Shown here one piece after another: positions 9,674 to 18,607 of a stretch of DNA of 64,000 nucleotides (the first letter of the stretch is position 1; each line of letters opens with the position of its first letter). Source of the stretch: Confluentibacter citreus (GTDB taxonomy: Bacteria > Bacteroidota > Bacteroidia > Flavobacteriales > Flavobacteriaceae). The DNA is taken from NCBI RefSeq assembly GCF_002807055.1, contig NZ_NIXN01000001.1, positions 1,116,001 through 1,180,000 on the forward strand, written 5' to 3'. The position numbers and the translations under genes were made by a program. The notes beneath the pieces are model-generated. The model did not search any database. It had not been told where the DNA came from and saw only the letters and a program-made list of their open reading frames with translations.

Positions 9674-10927
9674 TTATAAACCAAAAGCGGCTTTTACTTT
9701 ATCTACATAATCTAATTTTTCCCAGGTGAACAATTCTACCTCTAAAGTTATAGATTCGCCAGTAGGTTGTGTGAATGTTTTGGTAACAGTTTCATTTTTA
9801 CGTCCCATGTGTCCGTAAGCAGCGGTTTCACTATATATTGGAGAACGTAGTTTTAAACGTTCTTCAATAGCAAATGGACGCATATCAAATATTTTGGAAA
9901 CGATTTTCGCAATTTCCCCATCGGTCATGTTAAATGGACAAGTGCCGTATGTATTAATAAAAATTCCCATAGGCTCTACCACGCCAATGGCATAACTTAC
10001 TTGCACTAAAATTTCATCGGCAACACCAGCGGCAACCAAGTTTTTAGCAATATGACGAGTGGCATACGCTGCACTTCTATCCACTTTACTTGGGTCTTTT
10101 CCAGAAAACGCACCTCCGCCATGAGCACCTTTTCCACCATAAGTATCCACAATAATTTTACGACCAGTTAAACCTGTATCGCCATGAGGCCCACCAATCA
10201 CAAACTTTCCGGTTGGGTTTATGTGATAAGTTATGTGGTCATTAAATAAGTCTTGGAGATTTTGCGGTAATTTAGTTTTTACCCGTGGAATTAAAATACC
10301 AACAATATCTTTTCTAATTTTTGCAAGCATGGTATCATCATCTGCAAAATCGTCGTGTTGTGTTGATAAAACAATCGCATCTATACGTTGCGGAATATTA
10401 TCATCACTGTATTCAATAGTTACCTGACTTTTGGAATCCGGTCTTAAATAAGTAATCTCTTTATTTTCTCTGCGCAATGCGGCAAGTTCAATCAATATTC
10501 TGTGTGATAGATCCAATGCCAAAGGCATATAGTTTTCAGTTTCGCTGGTGGCATAACCAAACATCATTCCTTGATCTCCCGCACCTTGTTGCTCTTTAGT
10601 AGCTCTATCAACACCACGATTGATATCGTCAGATTGCTCATGTATTGCTGAAAACACACCACAAGAATTACCATCAAACATGTATTCGCCTTTTGTATAA
10701 CCAATCTTGTTAATGGTATCTCTAGCGATTTTTTGAACATCTAAATAGGTATGGGATTTTACCTCGCCAGCAAGCACTACTTGCCCAGTGGTTACTAAAG
10801 TTTCGCAAGCTACTTTTGAGTCTTTGTCGAACGCCAAAAAATTATCGATTAAAGCATCACTAATCTGATCTGCTACCTTATCTGGATGTCCTTCAGATAC
10901 ACTTTCCGAAGTAAATAAATATGCCAT
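9674..10927 (-). CDS. metK: S-adenosylmethionine synthetase
   Basis: Makes S-adenosylmethionine from methionine and ATP. The 417-residue protein has the family signatures [16 protein letters not shown] near the N-terminus, [12 protein letters not shown], and the glycine-rich [19 protein letters not shown] loop. At 417 residues it is slightly longer than the E. coli enzyme, as is usual in Bacteroidetes. It is transcribed alone: a near-consensus promoter lies at 11088-11117 and a terminator follows the gene. The leader contains a SAM-II type riboswitch, which implies feedback control by its own product. Confidence 0.98.
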   Translation of the reverse strand: MAYLFTSESVSEGHPDKVADQISDALIDNFLAFDKDSKVACETLVTTGQVVLAGEVKSHTYLDVQKIARDTINKIGYTKGEYMFDGNSCGVFSAIHEQSDDINRGVDRATKEQQGAGDQGMMFGYATSETENYMPLALDLSHRILIELAALRRENKEITYLRPDSKSQVTIEYSDDNIPQRIDAIVLSTQHDDFADDDTMLAKIRKDIVGILIPRVKTKLPQNLQDLFNDHITYHINPTGKFVIGGPHGDTGLTGRKIIVDTYGGKGAHGGGAFSGKDPSKVDRSAAYATRHIAKNLVAAGVADEILVQVSYAIGVVEPMGIFINTYGTCPFNMTDGEIAKIVSKIFDMRPFAIEERLKLRSPIYSETAAYGHMGRKNETVTKTFTQPTGESITLEVELFTWEKLDYVDKVKAAFGL

Positions 10928-10975
10928 TTATTATATATTATAAGGAGATTTGACGATAACGTCGAAGGGAGTTTT

Positions 10976-11074
10976 CACTGCCTTTAGCATTTTTGATTGT
11001 GCTGAACTTGTTTCAGTATCTCTGGAATTAAATTCAGATCAAAAGAGGTTGCAATCAGTCAAATCTTTCCTCTG
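10976..11074 (-). promoter_or_regulatory. SAM-II (SAM-alpha) type riboswitch in the metK leader
   Basis: Read on the minus strand, the leader has stem P1 AGAGG (plus 11069-11073) with CCTCT (11044-11048), a loop containing GATTTGACTGATTGCAA, and a 3' segment ATGCTAAAGGCAGTG. These match my memory of the SAM-II consensus (GAUUU..., UUGCA, GCUAAA). The pseudoknot can form between loop ACTG (11056-11059) and CAGT (10977-10980). The linker between P1 and GCTAAA is about 50 bases, much longer than usual, and holds two extra hairpins that include a genomic repeat. The loop segment GATTTGAC (11058-11065) is perfectly complementary to GTCAAATC (10947-10954) just before the start codon, a plausible expression platform. 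SAM-V has a similar core and is the main alternative. Confidence 0.8.
10996..11038. repeat. palindromic repeat inside the riboswitch linker
   Basis: On the minus strand this reads CTGAATTTAATTCCAG, then GATACTGAAACAAGTTCAGC. Both parts form hairpins, the second with stem CTGAA/TTCAG. The sequence GCTGAACTTGTTTCAG resembles a palindromic repeat common between genes in flavobacterial genomes (from memory). It lies exactly in the P1-to-3'-segment linker of the SAM-II aptamer, where an insertion should be tolerated. Confidence 0.55.
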
Positions 11075-11087
11075 TGATTTATGTTTG

Positions 11088-11117
11088 CAAAAGTAAAAAA
11101 ATAAAAGGAAAAGCAAA
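11088..11117 (-). promoter_or_regulatory. metK promoter (Bacteroidetes type)
   Basis: On the minus strand the -33 element TTTG (11114-11117) is separated by 18 bases from the -7 element TACTTTTG (11088-11095), a perfect fit to TTTG / TAnnTTTG. Transcription would begin near 11083, a few bases before the riboswitch. Confidence 0.8.
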
Positions 11118-11122
11118 TTGAT

Positions 11123-11152
11123 TTTGATTTTTTATAAAAAAGATTAGGTTAT
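11123..11152 (+). promoter_or_regulatory. possible promoter of the ilv leader
   Basis: TTTG at 11123-11126 and TAGGTTAT at 11145-11152 have the 18-base spacing of Bacteroidetes promoters, but the -7 element matches only the TAnnTT part. It would start transcription about 25 bases before the leader peptide and lies back to back with the metK promoter. Confidence 0.4.
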
Positions 11153-11184
11153 TTATTTTTAAATTGAAATCTTTGTTCAACAAA

Positions 11185-11247
11185 ATGAAAAAACAAATTT
11201 TAAATATAGTTTATGTCATCGTCATTGTGATTATTTCACAACGATAG
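11185..11247 (+). CDS. ilv operon leader peptide (attenuator peptide)
   Basis: A 20-codon ORF starting MKKQIL and ending with tandem branched-chain codons (core VYVIVIVII); 11 of 20 residues are Ile, Val or Leu. It lies upstream of ilvD and is followed by a strong terminator. Ribosome stalling at the Ile/Val codons when charged tRNA is scarce is the expected signal. The stop codon TAG (11245-11247) begins the strand TAGGGA that can pair with TCCCTA (11283-11288) in the terminator, giving the alternative structure needed for attenuation. It is too short to be found by normal gene calling. Confidence 0.88.
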   Translation: MKKQILNIVYVIVIVIISQR

Positions 11248-11279
11248 GGAGCGTATTTAATAAAGATATAAATTAACGG

Positions 11280-11305
11280 CCTTCCCTAAAACGGAAGGTT
11301 TTTTT
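11280..11305 (+). terminator. ilv attenuator terminator
   Basis: Stem CCTTCC (11280-11285) / GGAAGG (11293-11298), loop of 7 bases, then a run of seven T. It sits 32 bases after the leader peptide stop and 228 bases before ilvD. The antiterminator strand TAGGGA (11245-11250) overlaps the leader stop codon and competes for TCCCTA (11283-11288), part of the 5' arm and loop. Confidence 0.88.
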
Positions 11306-11533
11306 ATGAAGAATTTTTTAAGATTGGACATCATAAAAAAATTGAACTAAAAACTTGATTGTAAATGTTTTAAATGGTTTTTAATAGCTGTGAATTTAAC
11401 CGAGTATCGTTGTGAATCATTATATTGCAGCTGTAAAGATTTAATTTTGGAACTCATTTTAAATGATTATTGAATTTTTAAATAAATTCTTAAAAAATTA
11501 GCATATTAGTAATTAACCAATTATAGAGCTTAA

Positions 11534-13234
11534 ATGTCTATAAATTATATGAAAGAACTTAATAAACATAGTAAAAGATTAACACAAGATGAGTCTCAAC
11601 CAGCATCCCAAGCCATGTTATATGCTGTGGGTTTGTCAGATGAGGATATGCATAAAGCTCAAGTGGGCATTGCCAGTACGGGATATGATGGAAATCCGTG
11701 CAATATGCACTTAAATGGTTTGGCAGCTGAAGTCAAAATCGAGTGTAAAATAGCTGGTTTAGTTGGGTTAGGATTTAATACTATTGGTGTTAGTGATGGC
11801 ATTTCTATGGGAACTTCTGGGATGAATTATTCTTTAGTTTCTAGAGATATTATTGCAGACTCCATTGAAACAGTTATGAATGCCCAAAGTTATGATGCGT
11901 TAATATCTGTGGTAGGTTGCGATAAAAATATGCCAGGAGCAGTTATGGCTATGTTGCGTTTAAATCGACCTTCCATAATGATGTACGGTGGCACCATCGC
12001 TTCAGGTAAATATAAAGGGAGAAAATTAAATATCGTTTCAGCTTTTGAGGCTTTAGGACAAAAAGTAGCAGGTGAAATTGGTGAAGAAGAGTATAAAGAA
12101 ATTATAAAAAGTGCCATTCCTGGTGCGGGAGCATGCGGCGGTATGTACACGGCTAATACCATGGCATCTGCGATAGAATGTATGGGTTTTGCATTGCCAT
12201 ATAATTCGTCTATTCCTGCTGAAAATCCGAATAAACTATCAGAAAGCGAAAGAACGGCCATCGCTATTAAAAATCTTTTGGAATTGGATTTAAAACCATT
12301 GGATATCATTTCTAAAAAATCCATTGAAAATGCCATAGCACTTGTAAACGCTCTTGGTGGATCTACAAATGCCGTGTTGCATTTCTTAGCGATTGCTCAT
12401 GCTGCGGATATTGAGTTTACATTAGAGGATTTTCAACGTGTTAGCGATAGAACGCCTTTGATAGCGGATTTAAAACCTAGCGGAAAATATTTAATGGAAG
12501 ATGTTCACGGTATTGGTGGAACACCTGCCGTCATGAAATATTTACTGGACAATGGTTATTTACATAGTGATTGTATGACCGTGACAGGAAAAACATTGGC
12601 TGAAAACTTAAAAGACGTGGAGCCGCTGAAGTTTGAAAATGATCAAGATGTTATTTACCCAAAAGATAGAGCCTTAAAATCCTCAGGAAACTTACAAATT
12701 CTTTACGGTAATTTAGCGACTGAAGGTGCGGTTGCAAAAATATCAGGAAACGAAGGATTGGTGTTTGAAGGAAAAGCGGTTGTTTATGATGGAGAACAAG
12801 CTGCCAATACAGGGATTTCAAATGGTGAAGTGGAAAAAGGAGATGTCGTCGTCATTAGATATGTTGGACCAAAAGGTGGTCCTGGGATGCCAGAAATGTT
12901 AAAACCAACGTCACTCATTATGGGTGCAGGTTTAGGAAAGTCGGTTGCCTTAATAACTGATGGCCGTTTTTCTGGTGGTACACACGGTTTTGTAGTGGGG
13001 CATATCACTCCTGAAGCACAGTCTGGTGGAGCCATAGCATTGCTAAAAACGGGCGATAAAATTAAAATTAGCGCAGAAGATAATTCAATCAACGTATTGA
13101 TTTCTGAAGAGGAATTAGCTGAAAGAAAAGCTAAATGGGTGGAGCCAGCGTTAAAGCATAATAAAGGGATATTGTATAAGTATGCAAAATCAGTAGCATC
13201 CGCTTCAAAAGGTTGTGTAACTGATGCATTCTAA
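11534..13234 (+). CDS. ilvD: dihydroxy-acid dehydratase
   Basis: Dehydrates dihydroxy-isovalerate and dihydroxy-methylvalerate to the 2-keto acids of valine and isoleucine. The 566-residue protein has the cluster cysteines in [16 protein letters not shown] and [12 protein letters not shown], and the late [10 protein letters not shown] motif. First gene of the ilvD-B-N-C-A operon, behind the Ile/Val attenuator. ATG at 11534 is used, although ATG at 11549 is also possible; both precede the conserved start of the family. Confidence 0.97.
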   Translation: MSINYMKELNKHSKRLTQDESQPASQAMLYAVGLSDEDMHKAQVGIASTGYDGNPCNMHLNGLAAEVKIECKIAGLVGLGFNTIGVSDGISMGTSGMNYSLVSRDIIADSIETVMNAQSYDALISVVGCDKNMPGAVMAMLRLNRPSIMMYGGTIASGKYKGRKLNIVSAFEALGQKVAGEIGEEEYKEIIKSAIPGAGACGGMYTANTMASAIECMGFALPYNSSIPAENPNKLSESERTAIAIKNLLELDLKPLDIISKKSIENAIALVNALGGSTNAVLHFLAIAHAADIEFTLEDFQRVSDRTPLIADLKPSGKYLMEDVHGIGGTPAVMKYLLDNGYLHSDCMTVTGKTLAENLKDVEPLKFENDQDVIYPKDRALKSSGNLQILYGNLATEGAVAKISGNEGLVFEGKAVVYDGEQAANTGISNGEVEKGDVVVIRYVGPKGGPGMPEMLKPTSLIMGAGLGKSVALITDGRFSGGTHGFVVGHITPEAQSGGAIALLKTGDKIKISAEDNSINVLISEEELAERKAKWVEPALKHNKGILYKYAKSVASASKGCVTDAF

Positions 13235-13247
13235 ATAGAAATTTTTT

Positions 13248-13270
13248 CATTTCCGCAAAGGTGGAAATCT
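13248..13270. repeat. small palindromic intergenic repeat
   Basis: CATTTCCGCAAAGGTGGAAATCT forms a hairpin with arms ATTTCC/GGAAAT. It is a diverged relative of the CATTCCTGCGAAGGCAGGAATCC element at 51101-51125. It lies between ilvD and ilvB and may only mark mRNA processing or be a passive repeat. Confidence 0.6.
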
Positions 13271-13277
13271 CAATATA

Positions 13278-15017
13278 ATGAGTATGAAAACAGAAACAGC
13301 AAATAAAACACAAAACGTGACTGAAAAAACAGAACGAATCACAGGTAGTGAAGCTATTATTAGATGTTTAATAGCAGAAGGTGTTGATATCCTTTATGGG
13401 TATCCCGGCGGTGCTATCATGCCAGTGTATGATGAACTATACAAGTTCAAAGATCAAATAAGCCATATTTTAACACGTCACGAGCAAGGTGCGGCACATG
13501 CCGCGCAAGGTTATGCACGTATTTCTGGTAGAGTAGGTGTTGCTATGGCGACATCGGGTCCTGGGGCTACCAATTTAGTAACGGGCATTGCCGATGCGCA
13601 GATAGATTCCACGCCTTTGGTTTGTATTACAGGTCAAGTAGCGTCCCATTTACTAGGAAGTGATGCTTTTCAGGAAACGGATATTGTGGGTATTTCTACG
13701 CCAGTTACAAAATGGAACTGTCAAGTCACTAAGGCTTCAGAAATACCGGAAGTTATAGCTAAAGCTTTCTACATCGCAAAAAGCGGAAGACCAGGGCCTG
13801 TTTTGATAGATATTACTAAAGATGCCCAATTTGGGGAACTGGATTTTAAATATGAAAAATGCAAAGGTGTAAGAAGTTATAAGCCGGTTCCAGATACAGA
13901 TTTAGAGGCCGTCGCTAAAGCAGCAGAGTTAATTAACAATGCAAAAAAACCATTTATTGTTTGGGGTCAAGGTATTATATTAGGTAAAGCTGAAGAGCAA
14001 TTAAAAGCTGTTGTCGAAAAAACGGGTATTCCATCTGCATGGACAATTCTTGGTGCTTCGGCAATACCAACATCACATCCTTTAAATGTAGGAATGGTTG
14101 GTATGCATGGTAATTATGCGCCAAATGTATTAACTAATGAATGTGATGTGCTCATTGCTATTGGTATGCGTTTTGACGACCGTGTTACTGGGAATTTAAA
14201 TACCTACGCAAAACAAGCTAAGGTTATCCATTTTGAAATTGATCCAGCAGAGGTTGATAAAAATGTAAAAACGGATGTGGCTGTTTTGGGTGATGCTAAA
14301 TTAAGTCTTACAGCATTGTTGCCTTTGTTGAATACAAATACACATAGTGAATGGCATCAAAAATTTAAGGATTTATACGCCATTGAATTTGAAAAAATCA
14401 TAAAAGATGATATTTCTCCAACAAAAGATGGTCTAACCATGGGAGAAGTATTAAAAGAGATAAATATAAATACGAAAGGAAATGCCGCTATTGTGTCTGA
14501 TGTTGGTCAACATCAAATGATTGCGTGCCGTTATTCGGAATTCAATATCACTAAAAGTAATATCACTTCTGGCGGATTAGGAACCATGGGATTTGCGCTT
14601 CCTGCGGCAATTGGTGCTAAAATGGCTGCACCAGATAGGGAAGTGGTTGCCATAATAGGAGACGGTGGTTATCAAATGACCATTCAAGAACTTGGAACCA
14701 TTTTCCAGAATAAAGTACCGGTAAAAATCGTAGTTTTGAACAATGAATTTTTAGGGATGGTACGTCAATGGCAACAGTTGTTTTTTGATAAAAGATATGC
14801 GTCGACAGAAATGACAAATCCAGATTTTGTGACCATTGCTAAAGGCTATTATATTGAAGGTAAACGCGTCACAAAAAGAGACGAATTGGCTGCTGCCGTA
14901 AAAGAAATGATTGCATCAAAAGATGCATATTTCCTAGAGGTTTGTGTAGAGAAGGAAGACAATGTGTTTCCAATGATACCATCGGGAGCCTCTGTTTCAG
15001 ACATCCGTTTAAGCTAA
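13278..15017 (+). CDS. ilvB: acetolactate synthase large subunit
   Basis: Thiamine-diphosphate enzyme that condenses pyruvate with pyruvate or 2-ketobutyrate, the first shared step of Val/Ile synthesis. The 579 residues show the N-terminal TPP glutamate (RHEQGAAHAAQGYAR), the central FAD domain and the C-terminal metal motif (IIGDGGYQM ... NNEFLGMVRQWQ). It follows ilvD after 43 bases that hold a small repeat. The first ATG (13278) gives a hydrophilic extension of about 18 residues ahead of the conserved ITGSEAIIRCL; ATG at 13284 would also do. Confidence 0.97.
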   Translation: MSMKTETANKTQNVTEKTERITGSEAIIRCLIAEGVDILYGYPGGAIMPVYDELYKFKDQISHILTRHEQGAAHAAQGYARISGRVGVAMATSGPGATNLVTGIADAQIDSTPLVCITGQVASHLLGSDAFQETDIVGISTPVTKWNCQVTKASEIPEVIAKAFYIAKSGRPGPVLIDITKDAQFGELDFKYEKCKGVRSYKPVPDTDLEAVAKAAELINNAKKPFIVWGQGIILGKAEEQLKAVVEKTGIPSAWTILGASAIPTSHPLNVGMVGMHGNYAPNVLTNECDVLIAIGMRFDDRVTGNLNTYAKQAKVIHFEIDPAEVDKNVKTDVAVLGDAKLSLTALLPLLNTNTHSEWHQKFKDLYAIEFEKIIKDDISPTKDGLTMGEVLKEININTKGNAAIVSDVGQHQMIACRYSEFNITKSNITSGGLGTMGFALPAAIGAKMAAPDREVVAIIGDGGYQMTIQELGTIFQNKVPVKIVVLNNEFLGMVRQWQQLFFDKRYASTEMTNPDFVTIAKGYYIEGKRVTKRDELAAAVKEMIASKDAYFLEVCVEKEDNVFPMIPSGASVSDIRLS

Positions 15018-15130
15018 ATGAAGAAACAAGAGTAGAGATAAAAGAATATAGTAAAACGAGAATGTATAAGTATTAAAATAAGATTATAAAAGTCTTTTTT
15101 CTTGTATCTATTCTCTAACATCTTTTCAAA

Positions 15131-15667
15131 ATGAACGAAGAAATTAAATCATTCACCATTTCGGTTTATACCGAAAACAATATTGGGTTGCTTAATCGCA
15201 TATCTGCTATTTTTCAACGTAGACATATCAATATTGAAAGCTTAACAACGTCCCAATCTGAAATCGAAAGCGTCAATAGATTTGTTATCGTTGTAAATAT
15301 CACAGAAAGTCAAGCGATAAAAGTGGTTAAGCAAATAGAGAAGCAAGTGGAAGCCTTGAAAGCTTATTATCATACAGATGAAGATACTATTTATACCGAA
15401 TCGTGTATGTTTAAAATAAAATCCGATTTATTGTTTGAAGAACCACAAATTCAGAACATTATAAAAGACAGTAACGCCAGAATCGTAACGGTTAACAAAA
15501 AGTTTTTTGTACTTGAAAAATCGGGCAGACGTCATGAAATTGAATTATTACGAAGAGAACTTAATGTTTTTGGAATCATGCAATTTGTGCGTTCAGGACG
15601 TATTGCCGTGACTAAAGAAGAAATGAAAATAAGTGAAATGCTATCAGCATTCAACAACCAATTATAA
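15131..15667 (+). CDS. ilvN: acetolactate synthase small (regulatory) subunit
   Basis: Regulatory partner of the large subunit, usually conferring valine feedback inhibition. The 178-residue protein begins with an ACT domain (FTISVYTENNIGLLNRISA, then RRHINIESLT) and has the C-terminal second domain of the long IlvH/IlvN type. It starts 113 bases after ilvB; that gap contains a weak AU-rich hairpin followed by T residues (near 15083-15106), which might reduce read-through. The symbol ilvH is also in use for this form. Confidence 0.94.
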   Translation: MNEEIKSFTISVYTENNIGLLNRISAIFQRRHINIESLTTSQSEIESVNRFVIVVNITESQAIKVVKQIEKQVEALKAYYHTDEDTIYTESCMFKIKSDLLFEEPQIQNIIKDSNARIVTVNKKFFVLEKSGRRHEIELLRRELNVFGIMQFVRSGRIAVTKEEMKISEMLSAFNNQL

Positions 15668-15687
15668 CATAAAAACAACATTTAAGA

Positions 15688-17163
15688 ATGGGAAATTATT
15701 TTAATACATTGTCGTTAAGAGATAAATTAAATCAATTGTCGAAGTGTAGATTTATGGAAACTGCAGAATTTGCAGATGGCGTAGAAGTTTTAAAAGGTAA
15801 AAAAATTGTCATCGTAGGATGTGGTGCGCAAGGCTTAAACCAAGGATTGAATATGAGGGATTCTGGATTGGATATTTCTTACACCTTACGTGCCGAAGCT
15901 ATCAAAGAAAAACGCAAATCTTATTTGAATGCTACTGAAAACGGGTTTAAAGTTGGGACTTATGAAGAATTGATTCCGACTGCCGATTTAGTTTTAAACT
16001 TAACTCCAGATAAGCAACATACAAGTGTTATTAAAGCGGTTATGCCCTTAATGAAAAAAGGCGCAACTTTATCATATTCCCACGGGTTTAACATTGTTGA
16101 AGAAGGCACGCAAATCCGTAAAGACTTAACCGTTATTATGGTGGCTCCTAAATGTCCTGGTACAGAAGTAAGGGAAGAATATAAAAGAGGTTTTGGTGTA
16201 CCAACGTTAATCGCTGTACACGAAGAAAACGATCCAGAAGGTAAAGGTTGGGCGCAAGCAAAAGCTTATGCAGCTGCTACTGGTGGTGATAGAGCAGGTG
16301 TTTTGGCATCGTCCTTTGTGGCTGAGGTAAAATCAGATTTAATGGGCGAACAAACGATTCTTTGTGGATTGTTACAAACAGGTTCTATCCTTTGTTTTGA
16401 TAAAATGATTGAGAAAGGAATTGATGCTGGCTATGCTTCAAAATTAATTCAATATGGTTGGGAAACTGTAACAGAAGGTCTTAAATATGGCGGTATTACC
16501 AATATGATGGACAGACTTTCAAATCCTGCTAAAATAAAAGCGTTTGAATTATCGGAAGAATTAAAAGATATCATGCGTCCGTTATTCCAAAAACACATGG
16601 ACGATATTATGGAGGGTCGTTTCTCAAGTGGTATGATGGCAGATTGGGCTAATAATGATAAAGATTTATTAGGATGGAGAGCTGCTACAGCAGAAACAGC
16701 ATTTGAAAAAACACCAGCTGGAAATGTTACCATTACAGAACAAGAATATTATGATAATGGTGTGTTAATGGTGGCGATGGTTAGAGCAGGAGTAGAATTA
16801 GCTTTTGAAGCTATGACCGATTCTGGAATTATTGATGCCTCTGCATACTACGAATCTTTACACGAAACACCACTTATTGCAAATACCATTGCAAGACGTA
16901 AATTGTATGAAATGAACAGCGTTATATCTGACACAGCAGAATATGGTTGTTATTTATTTGATCATGCTTGTAAACCTTTATTGGCTGATTTCATGAAGAA
17001 AATCGATACAGACGTTATTGGAAAACCTTATGCTAAAGATAATGGTAAAGGGGTAGATAATGCTAAATTAATAGAGGTAAATGCCGCTTTAAGAAACCAT
17101 CCAGTTGAGAAAATAGGAACCTTCTTAAGAGCTTCCATGAAAGCTATGAAACCAATAGTTTAA
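15688..17163 (+). CDS. ilvC: ketol-acid reductoisomerase, class II
   Basis: Isomerises and reduces acetolactate or acetohydroxybutyrate with NADPH. At 491 residues it is the long (class II) form, with a duplicated C-terminal helical domain, as in E. coli and Bacteroidetes, and not the 330-residue class I form. The Rossmann motif is [20 protein letters not shown]; metal-binding acidic residues are expected in [11 protein letters not shown]. It starts 20 bases after ilvN, within the operon. Confidence 0.97.
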   Translation: MGNYFNTLSLRDKLNQLSKCRFMETAEFADGVEVLKGKKIVIVGCGAQGLNQGLNMRDSGLDISYTLRAEAIKEKRKSYLNATENGFKVGTYEELIPTADLVLNLTPDKQHTSVIKAVMPLMKKGATLSYSHGFNIVEEGTQIRKDLTVIMVAPKCPGTEVREEYKRGFGVPTLIAVHEENDPEGKGWAQAKAYAAATGGDRAGVLASSFVAEVKSDLMGEQTILCGLLQTGSILCFDKMIEKGIDAGYASKLIQYGWETVTEGLKYGGITNMMDRLSNPAKIKAFELSEELKDIMRPLFQKHMDDIMEGRFSSGMMADWANNDKDLLGWRAATAETAFEKTPAGNVTITEQEYYDNGVLMVAMVRAGVELAFEAMTDSGIIDASAYYESLHETPLIANTIARRKLYEMNSVISDTAEYGCYLFDHACKPLLADFMKKIDTDVIGKPYAKDNGKGVDNAKLIEVNAALRNHPVEKIGTFLRASMKAMKPIV

Positions 17164-17173
17164 TACATCATTT

Positions 17174-18439
17174 ATGAATAAGGAAAAAACCGTATATTTT
17201 CCTAGCATTAAAAAGATTAAAGTAGCTGCCGATACCATTAAGAAGGTATCGGCAGTTACGCCTTTAAGCCCTAGCGAAAGATATTCAAAAGAGTTTGGAG
17301 CAAACATTTTGTTGAAACGCGAAGATCTTCAGCAAGTACGTTCCTATAAAATCAGAGGGGCTTACAACAAAATAAGTTCACTAACAGCAGCTGAATCTAA
17401 AAACGGTGTCGTTTGTGCAAGTGCAGGCAATCATGCTCAAGGTGTTGCTTTATCTTGTAAATTATTGAAGATTAAAGGAACCATTTACATGCCCACACCA
17501 ACGCCAAATCAAAAAATCGAACAGGTTAAAATGTTTGGTGAGGATTTTATAGACATCAAGATGGTTGGCGATACCTATGATGATGCTTATCATGCATCTA
17601 TGTTAGAATGTAAAGAACTTAATAAAACATTCATTCATCCTTTTGATGATGAAAAAGTTATTGAAGGCCAAGCAACCATTGGTCTAGAAATTCTAGAACA
17701 AACTAAAGAACCTATTGATTATGTTTTTATAGCTGTTGGTGGCGGTGGTTTAGCGGCAGGATTATCATCTGTTTTCAAAGAATTATCACCTAGCACAAAA
17801 ATCATAGGATGTGAGCCTGAAGGCGCACCTTCGATGTCTTTATCCATAAAAAACAATAAAAATACAGAACTTCAGCATATTGAAAGATTTGTTGATGGCG
17901 CTGCTGTAAAACGTGTTGGCGACTTAACATTTCCTATTTGTAAAGAGAATTTACATGATATGATAACCGTGCCGGAAGGCAAAGTGTGCCAAACTATTTT
18001 AGAACTTTATAATAAAGATGCTATTGTTGTGGAGCCAGCAGGTGCTTTAAGTATTTCCGCATTAGATTTTTACGCTGAAGTTATAAAAGGCAAGAATGTA
18101 GTTTGTGTGATCAGTGGCGGCAATAATGACATTACCAGAACAGCCGAAATAAAGGAACGTGCTTTATTGTTCGCCAATTTAAAACATTATTTTATTGTGA
18201 AATTCCCGCAGCGTGCTGGAGCTTTGAAAGAATTTGTGGTTGATATTCTTGGGCCAACGGATGACATCACGCATTTCGAATACACAAAAAAAACAAACCG
18301 CGAAAATGGCGCAGCATTGGTTGGGATTGAATTAAAATCCGCCAACGATTTAGAGCCATTAATCACAAAAATGAAACAGCATAACTTTTTTGGAGACTAT
18401 CTTAACGATAAACCAGACTTATTTCAGTTTTTAGTCTGA
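17174..18439 (+). CDS. ilvA: threonine dehydratase, biosynthetic
   Basis: Pyridoxal-phosphate enzyme converting threonine to 2-ketobutyrate, the entry to isoleucine. The 421-residue protein has the PLP lysine in SYKIRGAYNK, SAGNHAQGVA, and the phosphate-binding GGGGLAAGLS. A single short ACT-like domain follows (HYFIVKFPQRAGALKEF), shorter than the two-domain regulatory part of E. coli IlvA. Last gene of the ilv operon, 10 bases after ilvC. Its placement with ilvC supports a biosynthetic role over catabolic TdcB. Confidence 0.94.
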   Translation: MNKEKTVYFPSIKKIKVAADTIKKVSAVTPLSPSERYSKEFGANILLKREDLQQVRSYKIRGAYNKISSLTAAESKNGVVCASAGNHAQGVALSCKLLKIKGTIYMPTPTPNQKIEQVKMFGEDFIDIKMVGDTYDDAYHASMLECKELNKTFIHPFDDEKVIEGQATIGLEILEQTKEPIDYVFIAVGGGGLAAGLSSVFKELSPSTKIIGCEPEGAPSMSLSIKNNKNTELQHIERFVDGAAVKRVGDLTFPICKENLHDMITVPEGKVCQTILELYNKDAIVVEPAGALSISALDFYAEVIKGKNVVCVISGGNNDITRTAEIKERALLFANLKHYFIVKFPQRAGALKEFVVDILGPTDDITHFEYTKKTNRENGAALVGIELKSANDLEPLITKMKQHNFFGDYLNDKPDLFQFLV

Positions 18440-18460
18440 TTTTAGTCATCAAAATATTCG

Positions 18461-18474
18461 CGAAATCGATTTCG
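18461..18474. repeat. 14-base perfect palindrome
   Basis: CGAAATCGATTTCG is a perfect palindrome 21 bases after the ilvA stop. TCGCGAAATCGA around it recurs inside the nested palindrome at 43139-43210, so it is more likely a fragment of an intergenic repeat than an operator. Confidence 0.45.
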
Positions 18475-18567
18475 GTTTATACATTTTATATACAATTAAG
18501 CTAAGTGCTAAGAATATGCTATTTTTTAATAGATGTCCTTTTTTAGAAGGCTCATAATTAAAAATAT

Positions 18568-18590
18568 AGGTATCTTAGCAATACCTTTTT
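18568..18590 (+). terminator. possible terminator after ilvA
   Basis: Stem AGGTAT/ATACCT with a 7-base loop followed by four more T. It lies 18 bases before the next start codon, so it may end ilv read-through. The same bases contain TATCTTAG, close to a -7 promoter element, which makes the assignment uncertain. Confidence 0.4.
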
Positions 18591-18607
18591 ATATATAAAA
18601 TTTCGTC

